Assembly: GCA_002270565.1 (NCBI GenBank)
Contig: NQMI01000040.1
Location: 1 to 28,451, forward strand
Origin: Stenocarpella maydis
Taxonomy: Eukaryota > Ascomycota > Sordariomycetes > Diaporthales > Diaporthaceae
DNA: 28,451 nt
Direction: 5' to 3'
Under the pieces are notes generated by a model. That model was not told the origin of the DNA, searched no databases, and saw only the letters and a program-made list of their open reading frames with translations. This document shows positions 1 through 10,900 of the stretch, in pieces. Each line of letters starts with the position of its first letter. Within the stretch, counting starts at the first letter, position 1. A program made the translations under genes and the position numbers.

Positions 1-63
1 CAAAAAAAAAAAAAAAAAAAAAAAAGGGAAAAGAAAAAGAAAAGAAAAGAAAAGAAAAGAAAA
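1..63. repeat. Poly-A / (AAAAG)n low-complexity tract
   Basis: The window opens with a run of about 24 A followed by about six AAAAG-like pentanucleotide units, giving a purine-only strand. It lies just beyond the 3' end of the Clr5-domain gene, whose stop is at 222, so it is downstream flank. On the coding strand of that gene it reads as a pyrimidine tract. Confidence 0.85.
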
Positions 64-221
64 CCAGCCAACACATGGAAAGAAAACTGAACAGAGGAAA
101 TGGCTCCCAGACCAAACCCCTCATAAGCGAATGACCCCCCGGGTCAACATACTTGCCGCCCTTTTATCTCTCCCGTGCCCTCTTCTCACAAAGACACCAT
201 CTCTTCCGACCCGAGCCGACA

Positions 222-2068
222 TCACCAAGCATATTTGACCTCGCCACTGGGAGAGACCGGACTGGGTAGCGCTGTCGGCGCCACCGCCGGCCGCGGCAGC
301 AGCGCTCTCAGGCCCTCAGCATAGGCCCGGCCCCCGACGCAGCACATGACGACGCCGAGGTACTCCTCGGCGGCGGCGTCGTCCCCTTCCAGGCTCAGCT
401 GGCAGGCCAGAGTCCATGCGATCGGCAGGAATCGCGCCGGCATGCCACCGCCGTCGTGCGCGTGCAGGCCCTGGGGCAGCCTCCCGGCGCGCAGCTCCGC
501 CACGGACGAGGGCGGGACGGCGGCGCTGGCGGCGGTGGACATGCCGGCGCCTCCTCCTCCCGTGGCGGCGGCAGCCCCCTCGTGCCGCACGAGCTCGGCG
601 CAGATGGTGAGGACGTGCTCGGGCGGGTCCCGCGCCGCGGCGTGGTAGACGTACTGCTGCAGGGCCGTGAGCCCCGCGGCGTTGCGGTCGCCCAGGCGGC
701 CGGATGCCGCGACGCGGCTGACGAGGAGCTTGGTCAGGTGGGCGCGGGCGGCGGCCTCGGCCTCGGCCGCGGCCGGGGCCGGGCTTCTCGGCTCGTTGTT
801 GCCTGGTGGGGACCGCAGGAGGAGCAGCGTGTGGAGCGCGTTGGGGCACTCGGGGCTGTGGTGGTTGACGGGGCTGGCCTCGGCGGCGAGGCTCAACGTC
901 AGGGGCCAGAGGATCCCAAACGCCCTGGTCCTGGCGGGCTGCTCGAGGATCCGGAAGAGCAGGGGCCTGCCGCCGCCCCCGACGGGGCAGTCCGGGTCCG
1001 CGCCCAGCACGACGAGGTGCCGCAGGCACTCGCAGGCCAGCTTCCACACGGGCTCAGGCCCCAGCGTGCCGTCCGAGGCGAGCTGCTGCCAGAAGATGTT
1101 GGCCAGCCGGGAGAAGGGGGCCTCCCCGGCGCCGCCGCCACCGGGGGTGATGGGCAGGGCGCGGGTCACGTCCGGCCCGCAGAGGAGGCATTGCAGCAGG
1201 GACTTCAGGGCGTGCTGCTGGAGCGGGAGCTGTATCGCCGCCTGCATGATCCAGTGCAGCTGTTCCGTGCGGTATTGGCTGCTGGTGCTGGTGTCAGTGG
1301 CGCGCGCGCCGGGCAGGCCGCTGTTGAGGAGCATGCGCGGCGGCGGCGGCGGGCTGGTGGCCACGGCCTCTGACTTCGGGGCTTGGTGTGTGGCGGCGCC
1401 CCGGATGCCCTGTTCGCCTTGTTGTGGCTCAAACCACGGGCGGTACGGCTGCCCGGGGTATTCTTGGCCGGCGGCTGAGATCCCGGGGCTGGCCCCGGGG
1501 CTGGCCCCGTGGCCCACGTGTGGCTCGGGCTTGATCCCCGGCCGCGGGTAGGACTCGTGGGGTGTGTACGCCAGGGCATGGCTGCGCGCGCGGCGAGAGC
1601 GTATTAGCCATTATGGATGCTGACAGACCAGAGACAAGATATGGCTCACCTCTGCGTCACCAGCACGTCGGGTGCGGAGTAATGCCTGGCCACGGGCAGC
1701 AACTGGCACTCGTCGTGTGGTCTCTGGGCGTGGCCGTCCCGGCCTCCGCACAGGTAGACCTCTTGCGGCTGGTAGCCTCCGCCCGCCGTCACTGTCGCCG
1801 CCCGCCGGCGAGCGCAGTTATACTTGTGGATTCGCCACTTGTCAAAGCGGGAGCGATATGCCCGCACCCTGGAGACGGCGGGCATGCCTCTGTTAGCGGG
1901 TGCGTATGGCGGCGGGGAGGGAAGAGGGTGTCGGGGACGAGTCTCTGCTCACGATGCTTCGAACCCGTACTCCTCCTTCATTATCCGCCTCACCTCGTCG
2001 AGGGTCCTGCTCTGGTCCTTGTAAAGGCCCAGTATGGTCGTGCGGTACTTGAGCCACTCCTTCGTCAT
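222..2068 (-). CDS. Clr5-domain protein, three exons
   Basis: Exons on the minus strand are 2068-1953, 1868-1650 and 1581-222, together 564 codons plus stop. Both introns (1952-1869 and 1649-1582) start GTGAGC and end AG; the first has a CTAAC branch-like sequence. Residues 1 to about 57 form a Clr5 domain, a fungal DNA-binding-like module: it opens MTKEWLKYRTTILGLYKDQ, then LDEVRRIMKEEYGFEAS, and after intron 1 VRAYRSRFDKWRIHKYN. That the domain is split by intron 1 and rejoins in phase supports the model. The ATG at 2068 is chosen because TAA is in frame 24 nt upstream and the domain begins there. The remainder is Pro/Gly/Ala-rich, then helical; a segment near LTALQQYVYHAAARD looks ankyrin-like but is not convincing. 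Clr5-domain proteins are common in filamentous fungi and mostly uncharacterised. A nuclear regulatory role is inference. No target is visible. Confidence 0.85.
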
Positions 2069-3115
2069 GTTTTCCCCTTTTCGCGTCTCTTACACCATGG
2101 GCTTCACGCCGGAGCTGGCTTGGTGGTCCCCGGTCGTGGGTGGCAGCTGTGGTCCAGCCTTGGGGAGGCCGGCTCGGGCGGCGTGAGGCATTAGTTTTTT
2201 GTTGGCTGGGAGAGCTGTGGTCCTTCTTGCCCTCATACGGACAATACTGTCTTCTAGATATAGGAGCAGGGAAGGTAATGGCTACGGGGGGGGGGGGCGG
2301 AGCATCATAGAAGTATGCCATGTTCGAGGGTCACCAGCGCCTCAGCGAGGCGTTCTTGGGAACCGGGGCAGGGGGGGCCTGGGGAACGGTATAGATTCTT
2401 AGAGAGGGCGATAGATGAAATGTGGGCAAACAAGGCACCCAATGGCACCTCTTACGAACAAGTCAACGGACCCATGTTCCCTGGAGCCTCACCTGGCCGC
2501 GGTAGGCTCGCAGGTGGTGTTCGTCAACCCAGTCCAAGATCCCCCCCCCCATTTACGCCCCGTACAAGAGGGGGAGCACGGTCATGCCTACAAAGCACGG
2601 CAGGCTGCCCTGGTCTCGGACGCGTACGAGGTAATCTACAACCTCGATGAGTCGGAGTCTGCCCGTAGGACTTCGGTCTGGCACCGCGGCGATAGGCCCG
2701 GAAGCCTCGAAGGGTGGGACTTATCTGGCGGACGCTTTTTTTAGGCAGCCGAGGTGAGGAGATATGAGGACGAGGCGAGAAACCAGGCGACCACGCCGAT
2801 AGGAGCGATGGAGCGCGGCCCGTCCCCGTGAAAGTCGCAGCTGAGGAAATAGGCGCAGGGTAAGCAGCGGCAGAACCAGTCTGAGGGAGGGGAGGTAGGC
2901 GCCCCATGTTGGCGTGACTGACTGAGAGGCTAGGAAATGTATGCCGTCCAATCCACCCACCCATCCAAGCATGTCGTCTACGAGAGACGCCCTACCCGCA
3001 CCCATCCCCCCATCTCCACGCAGCCTGGTTGGCCCGTCAGGAGGAGAGCTTCCAGGCATCTCAGACATGCCACATGTAGCAGTGCCATCATCTGTCTATC
3101 TGGCATGAAGAAGGG

Positions 3116-3140
3116 GTGGCTGGCTGGCTGGCTGGCTGGC
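3116..3140. repeat. (TGGC)n tetranucleotide tract
   Basis: About six TGGC units in a row, followed by GC-rich sequence and, near 3200-3222, a second G/T-rich tract of GTGGG-like units. Intergenic. Confidence 0.8.
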
Positions 3141-3565
3141 CCGCCCGGTTGGCCTCGGGCGTCTTTGCGCCCGGCGCAGGCGTGCGTCTAGGTATGTGGG
3201 TGTGCGTGGGTGGGTGGGTGGCTTTCGAGAAGGTGTGCGCCCTGGCCGGGCCTTATTGCTGTAAGTATAGATGCTATGTATGTACCTACATAGTCTCCAT
3301 ACCTTCGGGGGGGCAGCCCAGCTCGAACCCCTCCTCCCTCCTCACCGACCTGCCACCAAGGTCACCTCTTTTGGAAACGGTGGCCTGAGCCTGGGCGAGA
3401 CTGGGCCATAGGAAAGAAAACCCCTCAGAGAAAGCCTGCTGCAGCCTCATTTGCCCAGGCCCTCGAGATAGCGGCGGCGGCGGCGGCAACCCTTCGGTTA
3501 GCATGGGGGCGTTCCGAAAGGATTTCCATGACAAAAGCAGGCAGGTTCAGCCCAGAAGCGGGGGG

Positions 3566-3593
3566 TGTGCTATGCTGTGCTGTGCTGTGCTGC
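3566..3593. repeat. (TGTGC)n pentanucleotide tract
   Basis: Roughly five consecutive GTGCT/GCTGT units, the first interrupted. It lies just upstream of the GA microsatellite and is intergenic. Confidence 0.75.
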
Positions 3594-3617
3594 TATCTGG
3601 CGAGGCTACCACGATGT

Positions 3618-3642
3618 GAGAGAGAGAGAGAGAGAGAGAGAG
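3618..3642. repeat. (GA)n microsatellite
   Basis: An uninterrupted GA dinucleotide run of about 12 units in intergenic DNA, 70 nt before the CTT tract. Confidence 0.9.
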
Positions 3643-3711
3643 ACGGGTGTCCGAATGAATCAGTCTGCGATCCAGCCCAGTATAGCAGCACGTGGAGGCT
3701 GATTATGAAAT

Positions 3712-3797
3712 GCTTCTTCCTCTTCCTCTTCTTCTTCTTCTTCTTCTTCTTCTTCTTCTTCTTCTTCTTCTTCTTCTTCTTCTTCTTCTTCTTCTTC
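3712..3797. repeat. (CTT)n trinucleotide microsatellite
   Basis: About 24 perfect CTT units from about 3726, preceded by imperfect CTTCCT units from 3712. Open frames reading it as poly-Phe or poly-Glu are artefacts of the repeat. It ends in a short A-run. Such length suggests high polymorphism between strains. Confidence 0.92.
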
Positions 3798-4261
3798 AAA
3801 AAGAAATCGGTTGAACCCTACTGTACGCAGATGCGTATGGCGAAACGCGCAGGTGTGCAGGCTACTGCGTGCGCGTTTACTCATCGGAGAGAAAACAAGA
3901 GGAGACAACCCACCCCTCCGCTCCCCCAGTCCACTCCCATGTGGGTGGACTTCTTGGCCCCCAAGGTCGCGGGCGAGTGCCGCCACCCTGCAGCAGCTGC
4001 TGCAGTCAGCAATGCAGAGCAAGGACGAATCCGGTGTGGGTGGCTTGTCGAAAGGGCAAGCGAGCCAAGTAGAAAAAGTATTGCGGCCAGATATATTTGT
4101 CTTAGGTGACACACTTGTGGAAACAAAAAAACTTAATTGACGACGACTTAAAACTCTGACTTCTAAAACCTCCTCTGTTGATGTGATCGAGGTAATTTGT
4201 CTTTGCGTGGACTTGTGGAAATGAAAACGGAATTAACAAGAACGTCAAGGCCTGATGTTGA

Positions 4262-4291
4262 GCCCCCACCCNCCCCCCCCCAAAAAAAAAA
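4262..4291. repeat. C-run / A-run with one ambiguous base (N at 4272)
   Basis: A cytosine stretch interrupted by one A and one N is followed directly by about ten A. The N shows that the assembly could not resolve this homopolymer, so local length and frame here cannot be trusted. Confidence 0.9.
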
Positions 4292-4769
4292 CCGTGTGTA
4301 TTGTAACCGGATGAGTATTAAATATTGTTGTGTTCGAAGCGCGCAAGAAGAAAAAAAAGAACAAAAACCTCCCTCAGACTCGTCGTTGCCATAACCATTA
4401 CACAGCTTTGTCATCGGCCCCTCATAATCCAACTTACATCTCCCACCAGAATGCCGTGTCCTGTATCCTATCGCACGAAGAAGAGGAGCTCTTCGCCAGC
4501 CGCGCCTTGAGGTCGCGAGGCGTAGGGTACCTCAACCTCCACGGCTGCGTATGGCTCAGCCTCGCATCATTGAACACGTCCCCGTCGTGATCATCACCGA
4601 TCGCTAGCGTGGTCTCCTCCCCATGCCCCGCTCGCCAGGAGCCGCCATCGCTGCCCCAGGCCCTCGCCCCTTCAAACAGCTCATCTCCCGGGTCCACCCA
4701 GCTCTCGCAGCGCGGCCGCGCGTCTACAACCTCCGCCGTCGTGGTCTTCGTCTCGGTGGTGATGGCTTC

Positions 4770-6484
4770 CTAAGATCCTGATGCTGGGACAGTGGCCTTT
4801 GTCTCAGTCGTGCTGGCCGCAGATGGTGGGATGGTGGTTGGCTGAGGGTCCCCAGCGGCTTCCTTACCCTTGGTGTCCGACGGCGACACGGCCGCCGGGC
4901 TGGCCACTGTGTCCTCGCCCGTGATGCCCGAGGTCTGTCCGGCGTGCTCCTGCTTCTGCTCAATGCTCTGGTTAGTCCCGACCGCTCCCGCTGTTCCCTC
5001 TTCCGGCCTCTCTACCCCCAGGTCGTGGGCCTCGTTCATTACCGGGGAATCTCCGCTGCCGACGACAGGGCTGGCGGGCGTGCTTTCTACGGCCGCGTTG
5101 GCCCCTGCGACCTTGGAAACCACCTCAAACCACCGCTGGGCATCTGCCGCCGTGTGCGCCTTGAAGGAGATTTCGGAAGATCCGGTGAGCTTGCTGCTCA
5201 TGGTATTGGACTTGTCCTTGCCCTTGATGTTGAACTTGTCTCCGTTGGGAGTCCCAATTGTTGCATCAGGGAGGTAGATAGAGAGCTCTGGGACTGGATC
5301 CTTTGCCGCGTTGCTATAACACAGGTGGTCAGTATTCTGGTTGCTCGGGCGGACTGGACAAGTTCCGCGCAAAGAATGGTAAGTGGCTCACTCATCGGAC
5401 TTGAACTCGTGCAAGAACCTTGAGGGGGTCACCACGTAGTAGCCCGTCGAGTATCCCCAGGACAGCTTGTTCCGCGACTTGCGCTCGAGGCTGCCCTCAA
5501 TGAGCGGCTTAGTCGAGCTGTGCTCCTGGTTGGGGAACACGATGGCCTCGACCGTCCTGGGCGGGTCCTGGGGGTCCACGAGGATGTCGGCGTTGCGCTG
5601 AGAGAACGCCTGCCACTCCATGTCCGGAGGGATCCTCTGGGCGGCGCCAAGCATGTCGGCATAGAGCGCCCTGCTCTTCTCGGCCTGGCCGCCGGCGAAC
5701 TGGTTGAACACCTCCATGGCCTGCTGGAGCACCTGGATGACGTGGGCCTCGAAGTCCTGGAAGTTGCTCTGCACTGCGATCAGATCGTTGCGGTGGTTGT
5801 TCTCCTCGACGACCTGTTTGGTCAGGCGGTGCAGGACCCCCCTCCGCAGGACGTAGGGGTCCTCGGTCGGGTTCATCTTGCCCCCAGTAGACTCGAAAGA
5901 CGCAGCATGCTGACCGAGGAGCTCAATGTGCTTCTGAGTAACGTTGCGGGCCTTCTCGACCTCCTTGGCGCCCTTCTGCGCGCCGCTCGCCAGTTCCTTG
6001 GCCTTGTTCTTGACCTCCTTGTGGAGCCGGTCCAGGATGGGGAGGACGGAGCCCTTGATGCTCTTCTCGGTCTCTGCGTTGGTGTTTACCAGGGCCTGGG
6101 TGTTCTGGCGGAGGTTCTCATAGAAACCGGCGACGCCGCCGAGGTTCTGGTCGAAGTGGTGGCCCTCGCGCAGCGGCTTGGAGATTGTCTTGAGGGCCTT
6201 TTCGTACTCCTTTGACTGCTCCTTGTGGATCTTCTCAATGGCGCCCATGTAGTCCTCAAGGTAGCCCACGGCATGCTTCCATGCTTGCAGACGCTCGGCA
6301 AGCAGCCCAGCTGTCTGTGGTGCCGGTCAGTCGTCGGTACCGGTGTCGGGGAGGAGAAGAGCAGAGCAAGGGGGTTACGTACGGTTCCAGGGTCTGTCTC
6401 AGGGACAGCAGACTCGCTGAAAGTGCTCGACTTGGTCATGACAGTGCCCGACCTCTGGGGCAGCGTCTTCACGTCGTCGGCCAT
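4770..6484 (-). CDS. SLM1/SLM2-type F-BAR and PH domain protein
   Basis: Exons are 6484-6383, 6314-5392 and 5313-4770; 522 aa. Intron 1 (GTACGT...CACAG) is phase 0; intron 2 (GTGAGC...TATAG) joins FKSD to DNAAKDPVPELS in phase. After a short N-terminus, residues about 40-275 are a long helical region beginning ERLQAWKHAVGYLEDYMGA, matching the F-BAR-like part of yeast Slm1/Slm2. A PH domain follows at about 315-425: it opens KPLIEGSLERKSRNKLSW, has GYYVVTPSRFLHEFKSD, and ends in a helix with RWFEVVSKV. The last ~95 residues are Pro/Ser/Thr/Ala-rich and probably disordered. In yeast, Slm proteins bind PI(4,5)P2 at eisosomes, carry stress signals to TORC2 and are calcineurin targets. The match is to the whole architecture, so the family call is firm. 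Function in this organism is inferred. It reads in the same direction as creD and creC. Confidence 0.93.
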
Positions 6485-8178
6485 TGTGAATGCAGTGTGT
6501 CGAAGCTATTAAGGGCTAAAGGGTGGCGCGGTCTTTGAGTACTGAGATGCAATGTTAGCACGCAATCATCAACTTTACCTGGACTCAATAAACGGCATTT
6601 GGCGACAGCTCCAGCCGACAGGAACAGATGTCGAGGCTGAGAGAGGGAGGCCGACGAGAGCGAGGTGGTGTTGACCGGACCGTCATGACACGGCACAGCT
6701 TCATCAGTCGAGCTGCTCTCAGGGGCCAAGCTGCCCACCTTGTCCCCCCAGTGGGACCGTCGGCAGCGCAGCACTCAGGACCCCTGCGGCGATCTCGGCA
6801 GGCGAGATTGATGAAGCTTGGGGTGGGGGCCGCACGGAGCCCTCCGGCTGGAACCACCTCTGCTGCAGGTGCCTTTTCAGGCAAGGACAGGACGACGAGG
6901 AGGATGTGACAATGATAATAAACGGTTGGCTCACCTGGAAATATACCTTTTTTTCCTTCCCTACTATTGGACAGCGCTCTGGTGGTATTGTTGGATACCT
7001 GGATCTAGGTATAATAATGGTATCGTCGACGGACCGACCGACTTGATTGACAGACAGACACGCAGGCAGGCGGACGGACAGACTGACAGACAGACAGACA
7101 GACCGAGGGCCATATAACACCCGAGGTCGGTGGTGGTGACGACATGGGCGATGACGTAGCACATCCCCTAATCCGCCTTCTTTCTTCTGGCGCACGTTAG
7201 CCTGCATAGTGCAGCGCGGTGCGGACAAGCTTCCTTGGCTTTGGACAACAACAAGAAGAAAAGACGGGAACCCCTAGCAGTAGCCAGCCCATAGCGACAG
7301 TCGCGGTCCACACCAAAAGCTTGACGGGCAACACAGACTGACACAATGGACCGCAGCACCACGGATCGCCATGCGCACCTTAGTGTACTGCGAGGCGTGC
7401 GAATGATTTTTCGGGAATGGCTGGTCGCCTGACGAAGCAGGCGAAAAAAAGGCTACCAAGATGGTGTTCGAAAAAGCAAGATCTGGTTGGCTGGGCTGCC
7501 TCGTGGGACAAGGGTTCCGCTGGTGTGGTGGAAGGTGTGGCAGGCCGCCCTCTCGTGCCCAGCCCGTCGCATTGCTCTGGCGAGCAGTCCGAAAGACTGC
7601 ACAGGCCTGGTCTTGGATCCGCCTGGGGTTACTACTGCCTACACAAGAGTCTGTTTCTCAACGCATGGCAGTAACAGAACGGTTTCACGGTCGAGGAAGA
7701 CGGGCAGACGCTATTGGGCCTTTGTGACGGCAGCAATTGATTGCATCACCCCTCTACTTCTCCACGTTTGTCACACGGTCGTACCAGTTGTGCTCTCCCT
7801 TTCGAGCTCGCCTTGGGCGTCGTCATGAATGCTTCAAATCTATTACTCATGTACCAAGTAAAAAGGCGATCTGGGGTATAATCGGTCCCTATGTCCAAAA
7901 ACTCCATCCTTTGCGGACCGCTGTCTATTATGCCTCATTCATGCACGCATGCATCCCTTTGATGATCCCGTATTAATACTCTCTCATGGTCGTGCTTTGT
8001 GTGTCTTCATCAACGCTGGTCCAATGACGACGGGAAGACCAAATAAAAAAAGGGATAAGAAAAATAGTCGACCGCCCGGACGGGGGCGAGGGTATCTGTC
8101 AAAGCCGGCTCTCGCGGCCCCGCTGGAGAACCACAGTCACCGGCCGGGCGGACGACGAAATCGCGCCAAAACCTGCCT
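6485..8178. other. Intergenic region between SLM gene and creD
   Basis: Contains the upstream region of the minus-strand SLM gene and, at its right end, the 3' flank of creD. Only short overlapping frames without domains occur. The only clear structure is the GACA-type microsatellite at 7029-7106. I see no RNA gene; no plausible tRNA T-arm is present. Confidence 0.6.
7029..7106. repeat. Imperfect (GACA/GACG)n tetranucleotide tract
   Basis: Tandem GACA units interspersed with GGCA and GACG variants over about 78 nt, roughly 550-620 nt upstream of the SLM start codon. The variant units suggest an old, partly decayed microsatellite. Confidence 0.8.
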
Positions 8179-10172
8179 CTAGTAGGGCTGGCCTCGAGCT
8201 TGCAGCAGATGCAACCTCCTACGCACGTCGTCTTCAACCCCACCGAAGTGGTGGTGGTGGAGCAGGTTGCTGAACCCTAGTGAGGTCTGCCTTCTGGACG
8301 GGCGAGGTCGCGGTGGCGGTTGGTGCATCGTCTCGGTGGTGGCGGCTTCGGGGATAGAGTCCAGGGGGTTCACCGTCGGCATGTTTTGTGTTGTCTGTGC
8401 TGTCGGCGTCGTCGGAGCGCTTACCACGGAGTCATAGTTCGGTAGTGCCAGGCCGTCGCCAGTGCTAAGGGGACGCGCTGGTGTCTTGATCGCTGTCGTG
8501 TAACTCGGCACCTTGCTGAGGCTCTCCATTTCGACGTGTTCCGGTGTGTTGATGCCGGACTGGTCCTCGCCGCTAGTTGACCTGGACAGTGGCACCGAGG
8601 GTGGTGGGGAGTTGTGGTTGCTGTCGGGCGGCGGGGGCTGTGAGTGCGGCGTCGTCGCCCCACCCGTTGTGGCCCCGCTGAGGCTGTGATACGATTGACT
8701 CCTGTCTGACGCATTGAGAGACACGTCCTGCAGCCGCGAGCTAAGCGCTGCAGGAGGCACTGCCATCCCCGACATCCCTGACATCTGATGCAGGTTCTCG
8801 GCCGAACCGGCCCGGGAGAGGGCGTAGAATGGCGTGTTGACGCCGGACTGGATTGCTGGCGTCTGGAACCCGCTCTGGAGGCCGTTCATGTCGACCTCAT
8901 CGTAGAGCTGGTCAAGAATGTGCTCGCCGTAGCCAGGCGGCGCGATGCCGTGCATCCGCGAGGCCTGGTTGGTCTCGGTCGGAGACTGGCGCACAAGGTT
9001 TCCATCGTCGTCTAGTGGCATGTTTGGCGAGATGAATATCGTCACGGGCAGGGTTGCACGGAGCTGGGAGATACGGTCAGCCTGCGACTCGGTGTCTGCC
9101 CCGCTTGTGGGTGCCTTACCTCCGAGACGTGGCCGTCTGGGTTGTGCAGCGCGACCACCATCTTCAGTTTGTGTCTTATCTTGATGCCGTGGACGTTGGT
9201 GTCCTGCATGCACTTGCCCAACTTCCTGGGGAGATCGAGATTTGCCTTGAGGACCCAGCCCTCCTGGCCAGAGTCCTCAATCATGTCGTTCCAGTGCTCC
9301 TCCCGGCTCACCGAGAGCGTCCAGTGCGCAACCTCGCGTTCCCTCCTGTGTTCTCGTATGCTGTGCCCCTGCATTGTCGTCACCATGATCTCATGGACCT
9401 CCATCAGCTTGCAGTTGATATCCCCGATCTCCAGGCCTTTCAGCAGGGGCGTGAACCTTGCCTCGAGCGGGATGGAGCTCCCAAACACGATGGCCTTTGT
9501 GGGGATCACGACGCTGTACTCGACCTTGTTTGGCCAGATGTTCTCAACGCTCATGGCGTGCAGGAACTCCAGGGCCGAGGATTCAAGGGTCCGGATGATC
9601 CTCACCCTCTTCTTGGCATGCAGGTCGTACGCGAGTTTGCCGCGTGCGACGGTGGCCTTCAGGTGGTAGGTGATGCTGGCCTCGGGCATGCCCTCGATGG
9701 ATTCGCAAAAGTCGCCAGGCAGCATAAGCTCGAACGGCCATTCGTAGTTGCCCTTCTCAAGCAGGGTGCTCTTCCCCGAGGTTCCGCCCACAAAGGGCTT
9801 CCATCTGTGCTGGTAAAAAATGTTGGTGCGATCGACCTTCTGATTTGAAATCCCAGTCGGAGTAACCCGCGCGTCCGTCCAGCTGGTACGACTGTCAGCG
9901 AGAAAGTTCTCTGGTGGTGATGCATGCAGAGACAGGCTGGTGAAGAACCGAGACAAGACTCACTTCAGCCTTTCAGTTCCGACCATTCGCAGGTGCACGT
10001 CATCTACCTTGAGTGGTGCTGGCAGACACAGCACGACGGTGCCCTTCAAGAGCTGTCCTGAAGACTCATGATCGTTGCCTCGAAAGACCAAGAAGTCGCT
10101 GTCGAGCCTGATTTCGAAAAGCGTATAGGCATTGCGCCCAGTGACGTTGGCCAGGGGGTTAAACGAGGGCAT
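8179..10172 (-). CDS. creD: Alpha-arrestin CreD (Rod1/Rog3-like HECT ubiquitin ligase adaptor)
   Basis: Exons are 10172-9964, 9891-9120 and 9063-8179; 621 aa. Introns are GTGAGT...GACAG (9963-9892) and GTAAGG...CCCAG (9119-9064). The ATG at 10172 (MPSFNPLANVTG) is the first in frame. Residues about 10-170 are an arrestin-N fold (LFEIRLDSDFLVFRGNDHES; TSWTDARVTPTGISNQKVDR), about 180-340 arrestin-C (VEYSVVIPTKAIVFG ... LRATLPVTIFISPNMPL). The Ser/Pro-rich tail has PPGY at 369-372, PSY at 513-515 and LPNY at 534-537, candidate WW-domain ligands. QSGVNTP (399-405) and QSGINTP (495-501) are near-identical. In Aspergillus nidulans CreD interacts with the Rsp5-like ligase HulA, and creD34 suppresses creB and creC mutations; yeast Rod1 drives glucose-regulated transporter endocytosis. 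It lies on the same strand as creC, 5.4 kb away. Orthology is well supported by domain order and tail motifs; no expression evidence is visible. Confidence 0.93.
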
Positions 10173-10852
10173 TCTCAAGCTTTGGATGCTGCTGTTGTGC
10201 GCATGAGAATGGCAATGGGCCGGGCGAGAGTGGGAGAGGGTGGAGGGAGTGCCAAGCAGGGTCGGTTGTTTTTAATCCAGGAACCCAATGCAGATCATGG
10301 GAGCAGAGTGGGTACTGGTGAGGCGAGAAAAAAATGTAAATGGGAGTAGCGATAGCGGGCAGAAGTGGGAATGAATCGCTTGTGGGTGCTGTAAGTGGCC
10401 GGTATCAGAGATGCGACGATAACTGCTGGCTGAAGCGTAGTTGTAGTGCTGCAGCAGAGGCAGTGAGCAAGTGGCTGAGGCGCTCGGTGGGTCGGACCCT
10501 TGGTCTGTGAGTGGCCAGCCGGCGGGTGCAGCAGAGAAGTGTGGAAGAGCAGGCAGGGTGACGAGACGAGCACGAGCGGTATCGAACGACACCCCACGAG
10601 CAAGAGCAAGAGGCGACGGGGTGAGTGGGGGTTCCTAGACCTTGTTTTAGGATGGATGGAAAAGGGGAGGAGGAAGATGCGTAGTGTAGTTTGAATTGTA
10701 GTGGATTAGGACGAAGATAGGATGTAAAAAGGCAGAGAGCCAAGGGTGGGCAAAACGTATTTACATGCCTGGTAGAAAAGATAGAAAATGCGTGCGTGGG
10801 ATGGGGTCCTTATTGTCCCCCCTTGATGAGGTGGAGCGATGGCCGGCCGACA

Positions 10853-10900
<48 letters not shown>

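Larger units (their letters stand above)
2069..4769. other. Intergenic region, microsatellite-rich, no supported gene
   Basis: Between the Clr5-gene start and the SLM-gene stop there are only scattered short open frames with biased composition and no recognisable domain. The region carries a G12 run (2286-2297), a TGGC tract (3116-3140), TGTGC units, GA and CTT microsatellites, and a C/A homopolymer with an ambiguous base. The frames at 2415-2744 (+) and 4434-4697 (-) look the most protein-like, but neither has homology I can recognise or a clean splice connection. It holds the Clr5-gene promoter on its left and the SLM-gene 3' UTR on its right. Confidence 0.6.

Noticed and set aside
456..1551. 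Long plus-strand frames opposite the Clr5 gene (305 and 294 codons)
   Set aside because: They are antisense shadows of a GC-rich coding exon; composition is Arg/Gly/Pro-biased and the minus frame joins in phase to a Clr5 domain.
3528..4112. 193-codon plus and 150-codon minus frames containing poly-Phe or poly-Glu
   Set aside because: They are open only because of the CTT microsatellite and have no domain on either side.
4434..4769. Possible extra C-terminal exon of the SLM gene (87-codon minus frame)
   Set aside because: The composition is plausible, but the SLM frame ends at a clear TAG and no good donor/acceptor pair links the two in phase.
5520..6215. 231-codon plus frame within the SLM gene
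   Set aside because: It is the antisense shadow of the helical F-BAR coding region, with the Leu/Val richness expected from reversing Lys/Glu/Gln codons.
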